From: Evansella caseinilytica
GTDB lineage: Bacteria; Bacillota; Bacilli; Bacillales; Salisediminibacteriaceae
Direction: 5' to 3'
Length of the DNA: 64,000 nt
Assembly (NCBI RefSeq): GCF_900107275.1
Contig: NZ_FNPI01000004.1
Coordinates: forward strand, 285,256 to 349,255
Position 1 is the stretch's first letter. Every line of letters begins with the position of its first letter. The notes beneath the pieces are model-generated. The model did not search any database. It saw only the letters and a list, made by a program, of their open reading frames with translations, and had not been told where the DNA came from. The position numbers were made by a program, and so were the translations under genes. Below, piece after piece: positions 24,801 through 33,430 of this stretch.

Positions 24801-25411
24801 TGGTGATGAGCGATGATTTCACGTCGGCCGTCAATGTTGCCGTCATAACCAGCGACAGAAAAAAACAGCTGCAGCAACAATTCGACCAGGCTGTGGAAGA
24901 GTGGCGAAGTTCAGGGGAACAGTTTCTGACACAGGAGTTGGCCGCCGTGGCGATCCGAATGGAAGAATGTATTAGGCAATCGTTAGAGCGCTGGCTGGCA
25001 CAAGAAGCAGCAAAAATAACAGCGCAGCTGCCCTATATTTTTTACGATCAGATAGTGAAAATGCAGCCGTTAGCTACCGGGGACTTCCCGGTGCGGTTTC
25101 TTATCGACCCAAGCCAGTTTCATCCGCATATTAAATCAAAAAAACAATTCTTTGAAGAGGGAAAAATCAAGCAGGTGAGGGAAGCTTTGATCAACGACGG
25201 AGTCAATAAGGTGGCGGAAGTGATTGCTCAATTTTCTCAGTCATTCGTGAGGCAAGTGGATGACCTCCTTGTCACGATGGAAAATGAACTGAAACAACGT
25301 CTGCAAGTGGCCATTTATCAGGAACTGGAACGGTTTGACGCGCTGGCGGATCAACGGAATCATCAATCCTTAGTGGATGAACTGCAGGCATTGCAGCAAG
25401 CAGCCGAATAA
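21809..25411 (+). CDS. dynA: DynA, bacterial dynamin-like protein with two GTPase units
   Basis: A 1200-residue tandem dynamin, close to the length of B. subtilis DynA (YpbR). The first GTPase has GHFSAGKST (Lys50), DTPGVDS and the base-recognition NQVDKH; the second has GGFSAGKSS (Lys637), DTPGINS and NAADL. Each is followed by long helical stalk segments rich in Gln and Glu. In B. subtilis DynA fuses membranes and helps repair them under phage or antibiotic attack. The ATG at 21809 follows AAGGGGC and AAGGA; the in-frame ATG at 21782 has no site. It stands alone, without the ypbS-like partner visible at once, and two tiny genes follow on the other strand. Confidence 0.95.
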   Translation: MTLLTRQDEHQETETIAFSTEELFRLKKVADKRKQATFDIAFCGHFSAGKSTMLNTLLGAELLPTSPIPASANTIAIQNGGLQLSVHAKNGESKAYKGEIPWEKVREWGMDGRKISSLNIFAPLPFLGKCGRIIDTPGVDSTDSTHAAVTTEQLYTTDVIVYIMDYNHVQSETNLYFLKQLSDEKKPLFLVINQVDKHNEDEIAFSAFRESIEELLRRWEIDYLAMYFTSMKKPDHRNNEFLQLERALKSLLHRSSMLISNAQHFLEYSFYRSIENRLQQEEQEQRDTIAQEWKEKTGYDVAEFAAAHRQASEKMQQLRTYDDILRKNFHDEFNGLFANVTLFPYSTTELARKWIESLQPGFKAGLLFSRKKTAEEQDKRLENLVMELQDKVKTQLLFHLQSYFQQTNRLTLANEEEFDAALKALSFQVTGDFLKSHVKKELTGRDYVYVFTHQITSLIVKEIRRKAAVLLEVQIAGMRDDIAQQHRQLEVKYDVFLQAKSCLAELEHVEEKYAKLRQHVKDILRQHPSANEWKQLINEAMQGTFPEYPEVSRSFSISHEVKKPEKTQPWTGKVESAPDSFSEEKALEKMRHIKKVLLDYHASPLLATDRTQLINRIDRYEQRTFIVSLFGGFSAGKSSFANALLGEDILPVSPNPTTAAVNIVEKSCPGHAHGTATVTLKSPQQLSAEINAAGERLGVTLDLEQLPRWKGQREGYSSSGQKTAVEYLLTVRDSLATTALTLGEELTVSHRELAGWIAEEVNACLVEKVTIYYDCPLTERGIKLVDTPGINSIHGRHTNVAMKQLKESDAIFYLTYYNHAFSKTDQYFLQQIGQVNESFQQDKLYFVINAADLADNDSELQEVKNHVTDQLKGNGIENPRLHHVSSREGLQAKQTGHDEATAFTAFEQTFHHETIVELKRLAWTLLNRELRQYCEKINDSILLMSSEAKERAEQRPLLEHKIAQLTKLVESASFHSVRRDSQLELEQLLLYLKERMKMVMSDDFTSAVNVAVITSDRKKQLQQQFDQAVEEWRSSGEQFLTQELAAVAIRMEECIRQSLERWLAQEAAKITAQLPYIFYDQIVKMQPLATGDFPVRFLIDPSQFHPHIKSKKQFFEEGKIKQVREALINDGVNKVAEVIAQFSQSFVRQVDDLLVTMENELKQRLQVAIYQELERFDALADQRNHQSLVDELQALQQAAE

Positions 25412-25540
25412 TCATCGGAAGCCAGGTTGCTTTCGCGGCGATTGGTTGCAAATAAACGGAAACGAAGTCTGAAGCGACCTTGTTTCCGTTGACCACCTAG
25501 TTTGCTGGCGACTTGCGAAATAACTGGACAACTGCCTCTC

Positions 25541-25666
25541 TCAACGGGAGTCAGCTGTTTCCTTTCTTTCCTTTTCCGATATATCCGGATGAATCGTTGT
25601 GTGTTCTATTTCCGTAATTGTCGGCTGGTGAATTTCCAGCTCTTTGTCCGGCTCTTTTTTCAGCAC
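25541..25666 (-). CDS. Tiny acidic protein, 41 residues
   Basis: Starts with GTG at 25666 after AAGGAAAGGAG and encodes MLKKEPDKELEIHQPTITE, then IEHTTIHPDISEKERKE. The strong ribosome binding site and its position 43 bases after another small gene on the same strand support translation. Nothing in the sequence points to a function; it is highly charged and lacks hydrophobic segments. Confidence 0.55.
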   Translation of the reverse strand: MLKKEPDKELEIHQPTITEIEHTTIHPDISEKERKETADSR

Positions 25667-25709
25667 GGTTTTTCTCTCCTTTCCTTATAAAGGATTGTTT
25701 GGATAAGCA

Positions 25710-25868
25710 CTATAATTTTGGATTTTCGTCATATCGGAGGGAGACTACCTTTGTGTACTCTCCTTGTTTCTTTTCCTCCAGAGTTGCTTTTCTGCTTAAT
25801 TCTTCATCATCGTCAATGCCTGTGGCCCATACAGGCTCCGGGATTTTACGCTGCTCATCCTTCATCAT
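25710..25868 (-). CDS. Tiny hydrophilic protein, 52 residues
   Basis: Starts at 25868 after GTGGAGG and encodes MMKDEQRKIPEPVWATGIDD, then DEELSRKATLEEKKQGEYTK and ends YDENPKL. It is the first of two small genes on the minus strand that together lie between dynA and the gene at 26054. The composition is charged and probably partly disordered. Family unknown to me. Confidence 0.55.
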   Translation of the reverse strand: MMKDEQRKIPEPVWATGIDDDEELSRKATLEEKKQGEYTKVVSLRYDENPKL

Positions 25869-26053
25869 TTTCCGCCTCCACTTTTATTTAACGTTAAGGG
25901 ACTTTAAAAAAATGCTGTTGTTAGAGGATGGTCAAAAACGGTTCTATAGCAACAAAGTTTGAATAAATGATGACGGTTTTAGAAATGGGGAAAGAGGGCT
26001 TGAAAGCGGCTCGCTTTCGGCCCTCAAACAGGTAAACAAACCGTTAAAACGGT

Positions 26054-26245
26054 CTACTGGTAATTATCGTCCTGCTGGTTTTGTCCCAGCCATTGCTTCA
26101 CAGGCCTCATCATGTTGTTATTCCCGTTGTTGCGGCCTCTGATCATACCGTAAGCAGCAGCGCCGATTCCAATTCCTACAAGCGACATCATGATCCCGTT
26201 CCGGGCATTATTATTACGTCTTCTGAGTCCGAAAAAATTATTCAC
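26054..26245 (-). CDS. Small protein with one membrane helix (DUF3918-like)
   Basis: A 63-residue protein: an N-terminal NNFFGLRRRNNNARN, a hydrophobic segment GIMMSLVGIGIGAAAYGMIRG and an Asn-rich tail with RPVKQWLG. The arrangement is close to DUF3918/YrzQ proteins found in spore-forming Bacillus. The GTG at 26245 is preferred because AAAGGAGGTG lies just upstream; the GTG at 26257 is inside that ribosome binding site. Function unknown. Confidence 0.65.
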   Translation of the reverse strand: MNNFFGLRRRNNNARNGIMMSLVGIGIGAAAYGMIRGRNNGNNNMMRPVKQWLGQNQQDDNYQ

Positions 26246-26459
26246 CGTGAAGGACACCTCCTTTAAAAAATCAGTTAAAGTTTCAATGCATTATTTATCA
26301 TGAAGAATTTTAACGTTTATATCCTAGGATATCCTTACCATCAATCAGAATGTTAACCATTGAGCATATCTATTTCATCCGCCAGGAAAAAGCATTATAA
26401 TAATTCCTGATGATGGAAGGTAACAATTATTTTTTACAAAAGGAAGGGGATATGGAAAA

Positions 26460-27137
26460 ATGGAGCAGCATGAAAAGACAAAACAAGACATTCTCAAGGC
26501 ATTTCAGTTCCGCCATGCTACGAAGGAATTCGATCCTGACAAAAAAATATCGGATCACGATTTTCAATTTATTCTTGAGACGGGGAGGCTTTCTCCAAGC
26601 TCCATTGGTTTGGAGCCATGGAAATTTGTTGTCATCCAAAACAAACAATTCAGAGAAGAGCTGCGCAAAGTAACCTGGGGAGCTCAGGGACAGCTGCCGA
26701 CAGCCAGTCATTATGTCGTTATTTTAGCACGAACGATGAAGGATGTGAAATACGATTCAGACTATATTAAGCGGCAAATGCTGGAGGTGAAGAAATTTCC
26801 CGAGCACTTGATGGACAACATCGTCGAGCGCTACAAAACGTTTCAGGAGTCGGATTTGCATCTGCTGGACAGTGAGCGCACGATTTTTGACTGGTCCGTC
26901 AAACAAACGTATATCGCCCTCGGCAACATGATGACCGCGGCCGCGCAAATCGGCATTGATTCCTGCCCGGTGGAAGGCTTTGATTACCATGCTGTTCATG
27001 AAATTTTTGAGAAAAAAGGCCTGCTGGAAGACGGGCATCTGGACGTTGCCGTGATGGTGGCATTCGGCTACCGCGCCAAAGAGCCGCGTCCGAAAACGCG
27101 CAAAGACATCAACGACATTGTCCAATGGATTGAATAA
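26460..27137 (+). CDS. NAD(P)H-dependent nitroreductase (NfsB/YfkO-like)
   Basis: A 225-residue FMN enzyme that reduces nitro groups or quinones. The family landmarks are FRHATKEFDPDKKISDHDF (FMN phosphate site, near residue 14), LSPSSIGLEPWKFVV and the C-terminal SCPVEGFDYHAVHEIF, with VMVAFGYRAKEPRPKTRK at the end. The length is near that of YfkO of B. subtilis. AAGGAAGGGG precedes the ATG by about ten bases. It is followed by a strong hairpin that overlaps the leader of the next gene. Confidence 0.9.
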   Translation: MEQHEKTKQDILKAFQFRHATKEFDPDKKISDHDFQFILETGRLSPSSIGLEPWKFVVIQNKQFREELRKVTWGAQGQLPTASHYVVILARTMKDVKYDSDYIKRQMLEVKKFPEHLMDNIVERYKTFQESDLHLLDSERTIFDWSVKQTYIALGNMMTAAAQIGIDSCPVEGFDYHAVHEIFEKKGLLEDGHLDVAVMVAFGYRAKEPRPKTRKDINDIVQWIE

Positions 27138-27187
27138 CATAATAGAAGCGAGGCAACAAAAATCAGCACATACTGAATTGATTTTTG

Positions 27188-27240
27188 ACCAACACTAATA
27201 CTCAGTAAGACAGTTGCTGAGGAAAGGTGTTGGTTTTTTT
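27188..27240 (+). terminator. Terminator or attenuator directly before the next start codon
   Basis: ACCAACAC (27188-27195) pairs with GTGTTGGT (27227-27234), and CTCAG with CTGAG inside, and seven T end at 27240. The ATG of the membrane protein gene is the next base, and the only purine-rich ribosome binding site (GAGGAAAGG) lies inside the stem. Confidence 0.8.
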
Positions 27241-27801
27241 ATGGATTTATTACCGGTTCCATTAGAGGTATTTCAGCCAGGAGGCATGGAAGTAGCTTTC
27301 TTTTACTTTATCATCTATTCGCTCTGCGGCTGGTTGCTGGAAAACGGATACAGCAAGCTGACAAGCGGAGTATTCTGGAAAGATGGATTTCTTAAAGGAC
27401 CGCTGAAGCCGATGTACGGCTTTGCGCCGCTGTTGCTTGTTATCTCGATCACACCGGAGGCAAGCTGGTTTACCGTTATTTTACTATGTTTTACCGTGCC
27501 GACAGTGATAGAATATGTAACAGGGTGGTTGTTGAATAAGTTATTCCAGCAGCAATGGTGGGATTATACGAACATTCCTTTGCAGCTTCACGGGCTTATC
27601 TGCCTGCCGTTCTCTTTATGCTGGCTTGTCTTATCCATTGCCTGCGTGTATATCCTTCACCCGGCAGTTGTCACGCTGTACCATCATGTTAATGAAATGT
27701 GGCATTGGCTGGCCCCAGTATTTGCCGTTTACTTATTCATTGATGTGATTTGGACTTCCAGTTGGAGGTTCAAACAGAAACAGCTTTCCATCCAGCCGTA
27801 G
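27241..27801 (+). CDS. Membrane protein of the ABC_trans_CmpB family
   Basis: A 186-residue protein with five or six hydrophobic segments. FIIYSLCGWLLENGYSKLTSG, then KDGFLKGPLKPMYGFAP and WWDYTNIPLQLHGLICL match the PF06541 family, annotated as putative ABC transporter permease although no ATPase partner is known. The Trp/Glu/Tyr-rich first segments are typical. The ATG at 27241 follows a terminator-like hairpin; a TTG at 27214 is in frame but inside the stem. Function unknown. Confidence 0.78.
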   Translation: MDLLPVPLEVFQPGGMEVAFFYFIIYSLCGWLLENGYSKLTSGVFWKDGFLKGPLKPMYGFAPLLLVISITPEASWFTVILLCFTVPTVIEYVTGWLLNKLFQQQWWDYTNIPLQLHGLICLPFSLCWLVLSIACVYILHPAVVTLYHHVNEMWHWLAPVFAVYLFIDVIWTSSWRFKQKQLSIQP

Positions 27802-27835
27802 GAGAAAAAAACGGTATGTACGAAGCAGGAGAAAC

Positions 27836-28774
27836 TCATCCTTGCTTCAAAATCAAGTCGTATATCGGTTCCACCATCGTCTCGTCCAATATCATCAATT
27901 TCGCTGAATGCTGATGATGTTCTTCAAAAGCAATTAACAGATCATGATAAAACTGGACTAACAGGCCGACATTTTCAACGATTTCCTTGGAAAACAAGCC
28001 GGAGCGGTTCAACAGTATATTCTCATATTTTTTGACGAGCTGCCGCACTTTTCTGACCATCTTCACCGCGTCTTTTTTCATGCAGTACATTTCGGTCAGC
28101 CCACTGAAAAATGCGGTGATATCTTTATGAAACATGGTCAACAGCCGCTGATTTAATTCATTGCGGTCATCCGGAACTTCGGCAAAGACAAATTGCTTCA
28201 GCATTAGAAGATCAGATTCCAGCGGTTTATTTAAGAAGCTTAAATATATCCGCAGCGTATTATAAGCATCGTACATCGGATGATGCTTTTCGCCGATAAA
28301 TGACAGACCGTACAACCCCAAAGCGCTTTCCACGGACGGATTGTTTTTTGCAACCCGCTTTGTAAAGATCGCCTGGAAATCGATATAACGAGTTTCGATC
28401 TTTTTCATCGTCGTCAGTGGTACATGATGCATTGCGGCATCCAGCTTCAGCCGGGTTAAATCGCTGTTTGACCACGAAAAAAAACGCGATTTCTTTACAC
28501 CCCCGACCCAAGTGAGAAATTGTTCGAAGACCGTTTTGAAATCATTTGCCTCAGCTAAATCAGCATCTGTAATGCCGGTCAGCTTTTTACAGAAGGCAGT
28601 TAACGGTTTTCGGTTTATCGGCCGGATATACTGGTCGAAATAACAAGTACTTTCCGTTTCAATATCATATTTAACGGCCCCGAGCCGAATAGCCTCCATT
28701 TTTTCAAAGGTCATTCCTTTTTCGGCGCACAGCATTTCGAAATCAAAAAAGACATATTGCTTGACATGAGCCAT
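27836..28774 (-). CDS. DEDDh-type 3'-5' exonuclease domain protein
   Basis: A 312-residue protein. The first 190 residues are an RNase T/DnaQ-like exonuclease: YVFFDFEML provides Asp and Glu, LTGITDADL is the usual follow-up, FFSWSNSDLTRL carries the second Asp and KHHPMYDAYNTLRIYLSF the His and last Asp. KapD of B. subtilis (an inhibitor of the KinA sporulation pathway) has the same domain but is about 100 residues shorter. The remaining 120 residues are helical and of unknown role. The ATG at 28774 follows GGAGGTGGAGGA; the longer open frame upstream lacks a site. Substrate, RNA or DNA, is not clear. Confidence 0.83.
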   Translation of the reverse strand: MAHVKQYVFFDFEMLCAEKGMTFEKMEAIRLGAVKYDIETESTCYFDQYIRPINRKPLTAFCKKLTGITDADLAEANDFKTVFEQFLTWVGGVKKSRFFSWSNSDLTRLKLDAAMHHVPLTTMKKIETRYIDFQAIFTKRVAKNNPSVESALGLYGLSFIGEKHHPMYDAYNTLRIYLSFLNKPLESDLLMLKQFVFAEVPDDRNELNQRLLTMFHKDITAFFSGLTEMYCMKKDAVKMVRKVRQLVKKYENILLNRSGLFSKEIVENVGLLVQFYHDLLIAFEEHHQHSAKLMILDETMVEPIYDLILKQG

Positions 28775-29052
28775 TCCTCCACCTCCCAACAGATAATTAT
28801 AATTCGTTTTCCAGCTGAAAAACAGAAGTAATTTTTTCCACGGAGAAATGTGATTTACTGACGGAAATACCGGTTTGCAAGCAGCTTTCGACAAATATCT
28901 GGAAGGTTTGTCCATTCTTTTTTGCACCAAAAAGCAGACTGGTTGCAGCTAACGGATACTTTTGTTTTTTCGGTGTTCTATCTCACAGCGGTTCCCCGCA
29001 ACGCAAGCTATGATGAAAGTGAATTACCATAGTTTTTGCGGGAGGAATGAAA

Positions 29053-29292
29053 ATGGGAGAAAAAAAGCTTGCAGCGAAAATTCATGCACCGGATATTGAA
29101 CCGCGTTTTCGCCATCAGCAAATATTTGCGGCGTTCGATGAATTGCAGCCCGGGGAGACGTTGGAACTGACTAATGATCATGATCCAAGACCGCTGAAAT
29201 ATCAGTTTATGATGGAAAGAGAAGGCTTGTTCGAGTGGGAAGCGGTCGAAGAAGGTCCGGAAATTTGGCGCATAAACATCGGTAAAAAATAA
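29053..29292 (+). CDS. DUF2249-domain protein
   Basis: A 79-residue soluble protein. APDIEPRFRHQQIFAAFDEL, LELTNDHDPRPLKYQF and the end FEWEAVEEGPEIWRINI are the DUF2249 pattern, a TusA-like fold often found with hemerythrin or nitrogen oxide metabolism. The ATG at 29053 follows GGGAGG by 7 bases; the ATG at 29047 is too close. It stands alone. A GGCTGT...ACAGCC hairpin at 29309-29338 follows. Confidence 0.85.
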   Translation: MGEKKLAAKIHAPDIEPRFRHQQIFAAFDELQPGETLELTNDHDPRPLKYQFMMEREGLFEWEAVEEGPEIWRINIGKK

Positions 29293-29511
29293 AGCTTATT
29301 TGCAGGGCTGTAGCTTTCCACCATGTGGTCGCTAACAGCCTTGGAGATTTTTAAGACACCTCTTTTTTGTAAGCTAAGCGATGAAATGTCGGATTTATCC
29401 ACCTATTATTCCTATTTCACTACCGACTTTTCCTGTTGCCGCATGCTAAGATGATGTTTATAGAGAATGTTCAATAACCCTACCGATATGTCGCAGCAAA
29501 GGAGAAGATGG

Positions 29512-31785
29512 ATGAACGGGATAACACTCCAAAACGGGCTTTTCAAAGCTTCGCAGGAAAAAGGAAAAGAATATTTGTACTATTTAGAAGTGGATCGGCT
29601 CATGGCGCCATTCTATGAAGCCACGGGGCAGAGACCGAAAAAACAGCGGTACGGCGGCTGGGAATCGACAGGGATAAGCGGTCATTCCTTAGGTCATTGG
29701 TTATCTGCCGCTTCCCAAATGTATGCAGTTACAGGAGAAGAAGCACTTAAGAATAAAGTGGTATACGCCATCGATGAATTGGCTTATCTTCAGCAACTGG
29801 ATGGGGAGGGCTATGTGGGAGGCTTTCCTAAAACATGTTTTGAGCAGGTATTTACCGGCGAGTTTGAAGCAGAGCATTTCAGTTTGAACGGGCAATGGGT
29901 ACCTTGGTACAGCCTTCATAAAGTATTCGCCGGGTTAATCGATGCCTACCAATTTACAAAAACGAAGAAAGCGCTGCAAATCGTGCGCAGACTGGCGGAC
30001 TGGGCTGTAAAAGGTTTATCTTCTTTAACGGAAAAACAATTTCAAAAAATGCTCATATGTGAGCATGGCGGCATGAATGAAGCATTGGCGGACGTATATT
30101 TGCTTACCGGGGAGAAAAGCTATCTGGCATTAGCCACGCGCTTTTGTCATCTGGCCGTACTTGAGCCGCTTGCCAGAAAAGAAGACAGGTTAGAAGGGCT
30201 GCACGCCAATACCCAAATCCCGAAAGTAGTCGGGGCTGCGAAATTATATGAGATCACCGGGGAAGAAAAATACAAGGAAATGGCATTATTTTTTTGGCAG
30301 CTCGTAACAGAAACAAGGTCTTATATCATCGGCGGCAACAGTATCAATGAGCATTTCGGTCCGGCGCATCAGGAAAAACTAGGCGTGCAGACAACAGAAA
30401 CATGCAATACGTACAATATGCTCAAGCTCACAGAGCATCTGTTTCGGTGGACGCATGAGTCTAATTATATGGATTATTACGAACGCGCCCTCTACAATCA
30501 CATATTAGCCTCCCAGGATCCCGATTCCGGCATGAAAACCTATTTTGTTTCATCAGAACCGGGACATTTTAAAGTCTATTGCTCTCCGGATCATTCTTTT
30601 TGGTGCTGTACCGGAACGGGCATGGAAAATCCGGCAAGATACACAAGAAGCATTTATACGGTTGAGAACACAGCCATTTTCATCCATTTGTTTATCGCCT
30701 CGGAGCTGCGTTTAGCGGAGCAGGGACTTCATATCACCCAGGAGACAGCGTTTCCATTTGAGCAAAAAACGGCACTGCGTTTTCATGAAACGGGGAACGG
30801 GCCTGTGACCATAAAAATCCGCGTTCCATACTGGTGCAAACAATTGAAGCTTCTTATTAACGGTGAGGAACAAGCATTTACAACCAGCGGCGGGTATCTC
30901 TCGGTAACACGAGTCTGGCAGAAAACAGATACAGTGGAAGTGCTGCTGCCAATGAGCCTCCACACATATACTGCAAAGGATGATCCGAAAAAGACCGCGG
31001 TTTTGTATGGACCGCTTGTATTGGCAGGGGTGCTTGGGAAAGAAAACTTTCCGGAGTCAGATATACTGGCTGATCATTTAAAATTAAACCACCACCCGGG
31101 AGTGGACGTCCCTGCGCTTGTCGCCGATAAGCACTCGATAAATGAATGGCTGGAGCTGAGGGATGAGAAGAAGCTGGTATTTGTGACAGATGCGGTCGGA
31201 CAGCCGGGGGCTAAAAAAATCACGTTGCTGCCTTTTTTTCACCTCCATCACGAACGGTACACAATATACTGGGATTTACTAACGGAAGAGGAATACCTGC
31301 TCTATCAGGAAGAACAAGCGCGGCAAACAAAGCAGCGGTTTCTCGTTGTTGACGAAGTGCAGCCGCATGAGCAGCAGCCGGAAGTGGAGCATCAGCTCAA
31401 AAAGCAGAATTCTAGTTCCGGCTACTCAGCAGTTGTCCAAAAAGGCTGGCGCGATACCCGCGGGGAAGGCTATTTCAGCTATCAAATGTCGGTGGACTCA
31501 AACACAGAAAACAAGTTGGTTGTTACGTATTTTGGCGGTGATTGCACGTTTACCGACAACGGGAGTTCCTACGAAAGAGATTTTCAAATCCTCATTGATG
31601 ACACCGTAGTTGCGCACCAGAAATTAAATCATATCGGGGCTCCGGCAAGTACGGTTGACATACAGTATCCATTGCCAACGGAATTAACATACGGAAAAGA
31701 AAAGGTCGAAGTGACATTTCGCTCCGATCATCAAAAGGCGGCCGGCGGCGTTTACGGGATAAAGATATTAACGAGGAAACAATGA
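29512..31785 (+). CDS. GH127 beta-L-arabinofuranosidase (HypBA1-like)
   Basis: A 757-residue glycosidase. The alpha/alpha barrel (residues about 1-430) carries the zinc-cysteine site of GH127: Glu296 and Cys298 in TTETCNTYN, and Cys365 and Cys366 in WCCTGTGMENPARY, where Cys365 is the nucleophile. Glu280 in NEHFGPAH matches the general acid. Beta-sandwich domains follow (DUF4986-like, residues about 520-757). The family removes beta-L-arabinofuranose from plant glycoproteins or arabinans. There is no signal peptide, so it acts on imported sugars. AAGGAG lies 7 bases before the ATG at 29512; the open frame extends to 29467 without a site. A convergent AraC regulator lies downstream. Confidence 0.93.
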   Translation: MNGITLQNGLFKASQEKGKEYLYYLEVDRLMAPFYEATGQRPKKQRYGGWESTGISGHSLGHWLSAASQMYAVTGEEALKNKVVYAIDELAYLQQLDGEGYVGGFPKTCFEQVFTGEFEAEHFSLNGQWVPWYSLHKVFAGLIDAYQFTKTKKALQIVRRLADWAVKGLSSLTEKQFQKMLICEHGGMNEALADVYLLTGEKSYLALATRFCHLAVLEPLARKEDRLEGLHANTQIPKVVGAAKLYEITGEEKYKEMALFFWQLVTETRSYIIGGNSINEHFGPAHQEKLGVQTTETCNTYNMLKLTEHLFRWTHESNYMDYYERALYNHILASQDPDSGMKTYFVSSEPGHFKVYCSPDHSFWCCTGTGMENPARYTRSIYTVENTAIFIHLFIASELRLAEQGLHITQETAFPFEQKTALRFHETGNGPVTIKIRVPYWCKQLKLLINGEEQAFTTSGGYLSVTRVWQKTDTVEVLLPMSLHTYTAKDDPKKTAVLYGPLVLAGVLGKENFPESDILADHLKLNHHPGVDVPALVADKHSINEWLELRDEKKLVFVTDAVGQPGAKKITLLPFFHLHHERYTIYWDLLTEEEYLLYQEEQARQTKQRFLVVDEVQPHEQQPEVEHQLKKQNSSSGYSAVVQKGWRDTRGEGYFSYQMSVDSNTENKLVVTYFGGDCTFTDNGSSYERDFQILIDDTVVAHQKLNHIGAPASTVDIQYPLPTELTYGKEKVEVTFRSDHQKAAGGVYGIKILTRKQ

Positions 31786-31815
31786 CGGACAGGGAGTGTC
31801 CAACTTTGATAAAAG

Positions 31816-31838
31816 ACTGGGGATTCCCCCAGTTTTTT
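31816..31838 (+). terminator. Terminator of the GH127 gene
   Basis: ACTGGGG and CCCCAGT form a 7-bp stem with a 4-base loop and a run of six T. It lies 30 bases after the stop codon. The rest of 31839-32033 includes a MITE end fragment (CTCCTCCTTTGTTTGAACG) and no gene. Confidence 0.9.
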
Positions 31839-32033
31839 GTATGAAAAATTCACATCCCTTCCAATAACAACAGCAAGCTAATGCATACTTTTCGGTCACG
31901 AATCCTCTCTATTCGTGACCGACCGACAGCTCCGTAGCAACTTTCGGTAGTGAATAACTTTTTTAAGAAATACTTTTGCTCATAGCTTCTTGAAGAAGTC
32001 CGACTGATATCTCCTCCTTTGTTTGAACGTATC

Positions 32034-32942
32034 TTAGAAATTATTCATTTCCACGCGGAAGTAGGCTTGGCGATACTCCGACGGCGTGACTTTTTCGTAT
32101 TTTTTAAACAGGCGCATAAAGTATTTTTCGTCACTGATGCCGACACTGTCAGAAATGACCTTAATATTCTCGGAGGTGCGTACTAACAATTCCTTCGCTT
32201 TGGCTATTTTTATCACATGCAAATATTCCTGAATGCTCATTCCGGTCGTTTTTTTGAAAATCCGGGTTAAATAATCACTGTTATAACTGAATTGCTCAGC
32301 AATGGCCGCCACGGAAATATCTTTTGTCAGGGCATGTATCCTGATCCACTCCAGCACCGTTGAAATTTTTCTTTCTTGATCCGTCCACAGTTTTGATGTT
32401 GTAAAGTTGGCAATTGTCTGCTCGGATAATTCAATTAATAATGATGTCGCCAAATAATCAACACAATAGTTGTTGTAAAAATTTGCTTTGGATACATCCA
32501 ATAACTGTTTACACAGAATATGTATTCTCTCCACAAACAGCGGGGAGGAATGGACAGGAAGCAGGATAGATGTATTTTTTCTGCCGGATGGGGCGTAATG
32601 GTTGGAACGAATCGCCGTCACTTCCCGATCCATCTCGTTCTCATCGAGCACTTCGACGGGATAAGGGAACAAAAAATGAAACCAGTAGTAAGAGGTGCCA
32701 ATAACAGAAGGTTTGTAACCGGTATGGACTTGATTTGGCAGCAGAATAAAAACCTCTCCCGGCTTAATCGCATACTTCAATCCGTTTTGCTCAATATAAA
32801 CGTTATTATTTAAGTTAATGATAAGGACATAAATATCGTCATGATTCCGTCTCATATGCCTCCAAGATTCCGTAGTAATAAACTGTCCTCCTAAAATAAA
32901 GTCAACTGGTTTACTGACATTGGCTTTCAAAAATTCACTCAT
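32034..32942 (-). CDS. AraC-family transcriptional regulator
   Basis: A 302-residue activator. Residues 1-180 form a cupin-like sugar-sensing domain (YIEQNGLKYAIKPGEVFILLP, then QVHTGYKP). Residues about 200-295 hold the two helix-turn-helix units: ISVAAIAEQFSYNSDYLTRIF and IKVISDSVGISDEKYFMRLFK with the YEKVTPSEYRQ end. GGGAGGAG lies just before the ATG at 32942. It is convergent with the GH127 gene and most likely controls it in response to an arabinose-type sugar; this is inferred from position. Confidence 0.9.
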   Translation of the reverse strand: MSEFLKANVSKPVDFILGGQFITTESWRHMRRNHDDIYVLIINLNNNVYIEQNGLKYAIKPGEVFILLPNQVHTGYKPSVIGTSYYWFHFLFPYPVEVLDENEMDREVTAIRSNHYAPSGRKNTSILLPVHSSPLFVERIHILCKQLLDVSKANFYNNYCVDYLATSLLIELSEQTIANFTTSKLWTDQERKISTVLEWIRIHALTKDISVAAIAEQFSYNSDYLTRIFKKTTGMSIQEYLHVIKIAKAKELLVRTSENIKVISDSVGISDEKYFMRLFKKYEKVTPSEYRQAYFRVEMNNF

Positions 32943-33229
32943 GCTGTCTCCTCCCATTTTCTTCCTCAGAAATGAGCATTTGATCAAACAGAAAATAGTA
33001 ATCTGAAAACGAAAGACCGAAAGGATTGATCCTATTAAACCTTGATAGCCGGAACATAGTAAAACAATGACAAAAATCATTTTTATAAGATTGTTGCTTT
33101 GAACAAACACTTAAAGTCGGATTTATCTACTTAATATCTTAGTAAATTATATAACAACATAAATGAACGGTAAAATAAAACGCTTACAAACTTGAACAAC
33201 TGGTGAAAAGCGACTATTCTTCCTGTCAT

Positions 33230-33245
33230 TGTGACAGTTATCACA
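33230..33245 (+). promoter_or_regulatory. FNR/CRP-type site TGTGACAGTTATCACA
   Basis: TGTGA-N6-TCACA is the exact consensus of the Bacillus Fnr box. A -10-like TGATACGCT lies at about 33264-33272, which puts the box near -41 of a transcript reading toward the radical SAM gene at 33431. The remaining 185 bases of leader hold no gene. Confidence 0.65.
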
Positions 33246-33430
33246 TCCAATGACAGCAGTTGCTGATACGCTTTAGGCATGGGGAATAGGGAATAATAAG
33301 CTCGATAACGAGCCTTTGCTTCTCCGTACACACTGACGCCTCTGCTTTTTACGACTGCACATCGATTGAATAATAACATCATCACGGTTTTTAACAGCCG
33401 GTTATGATAAAACTTGACGGGAGGAAGATT

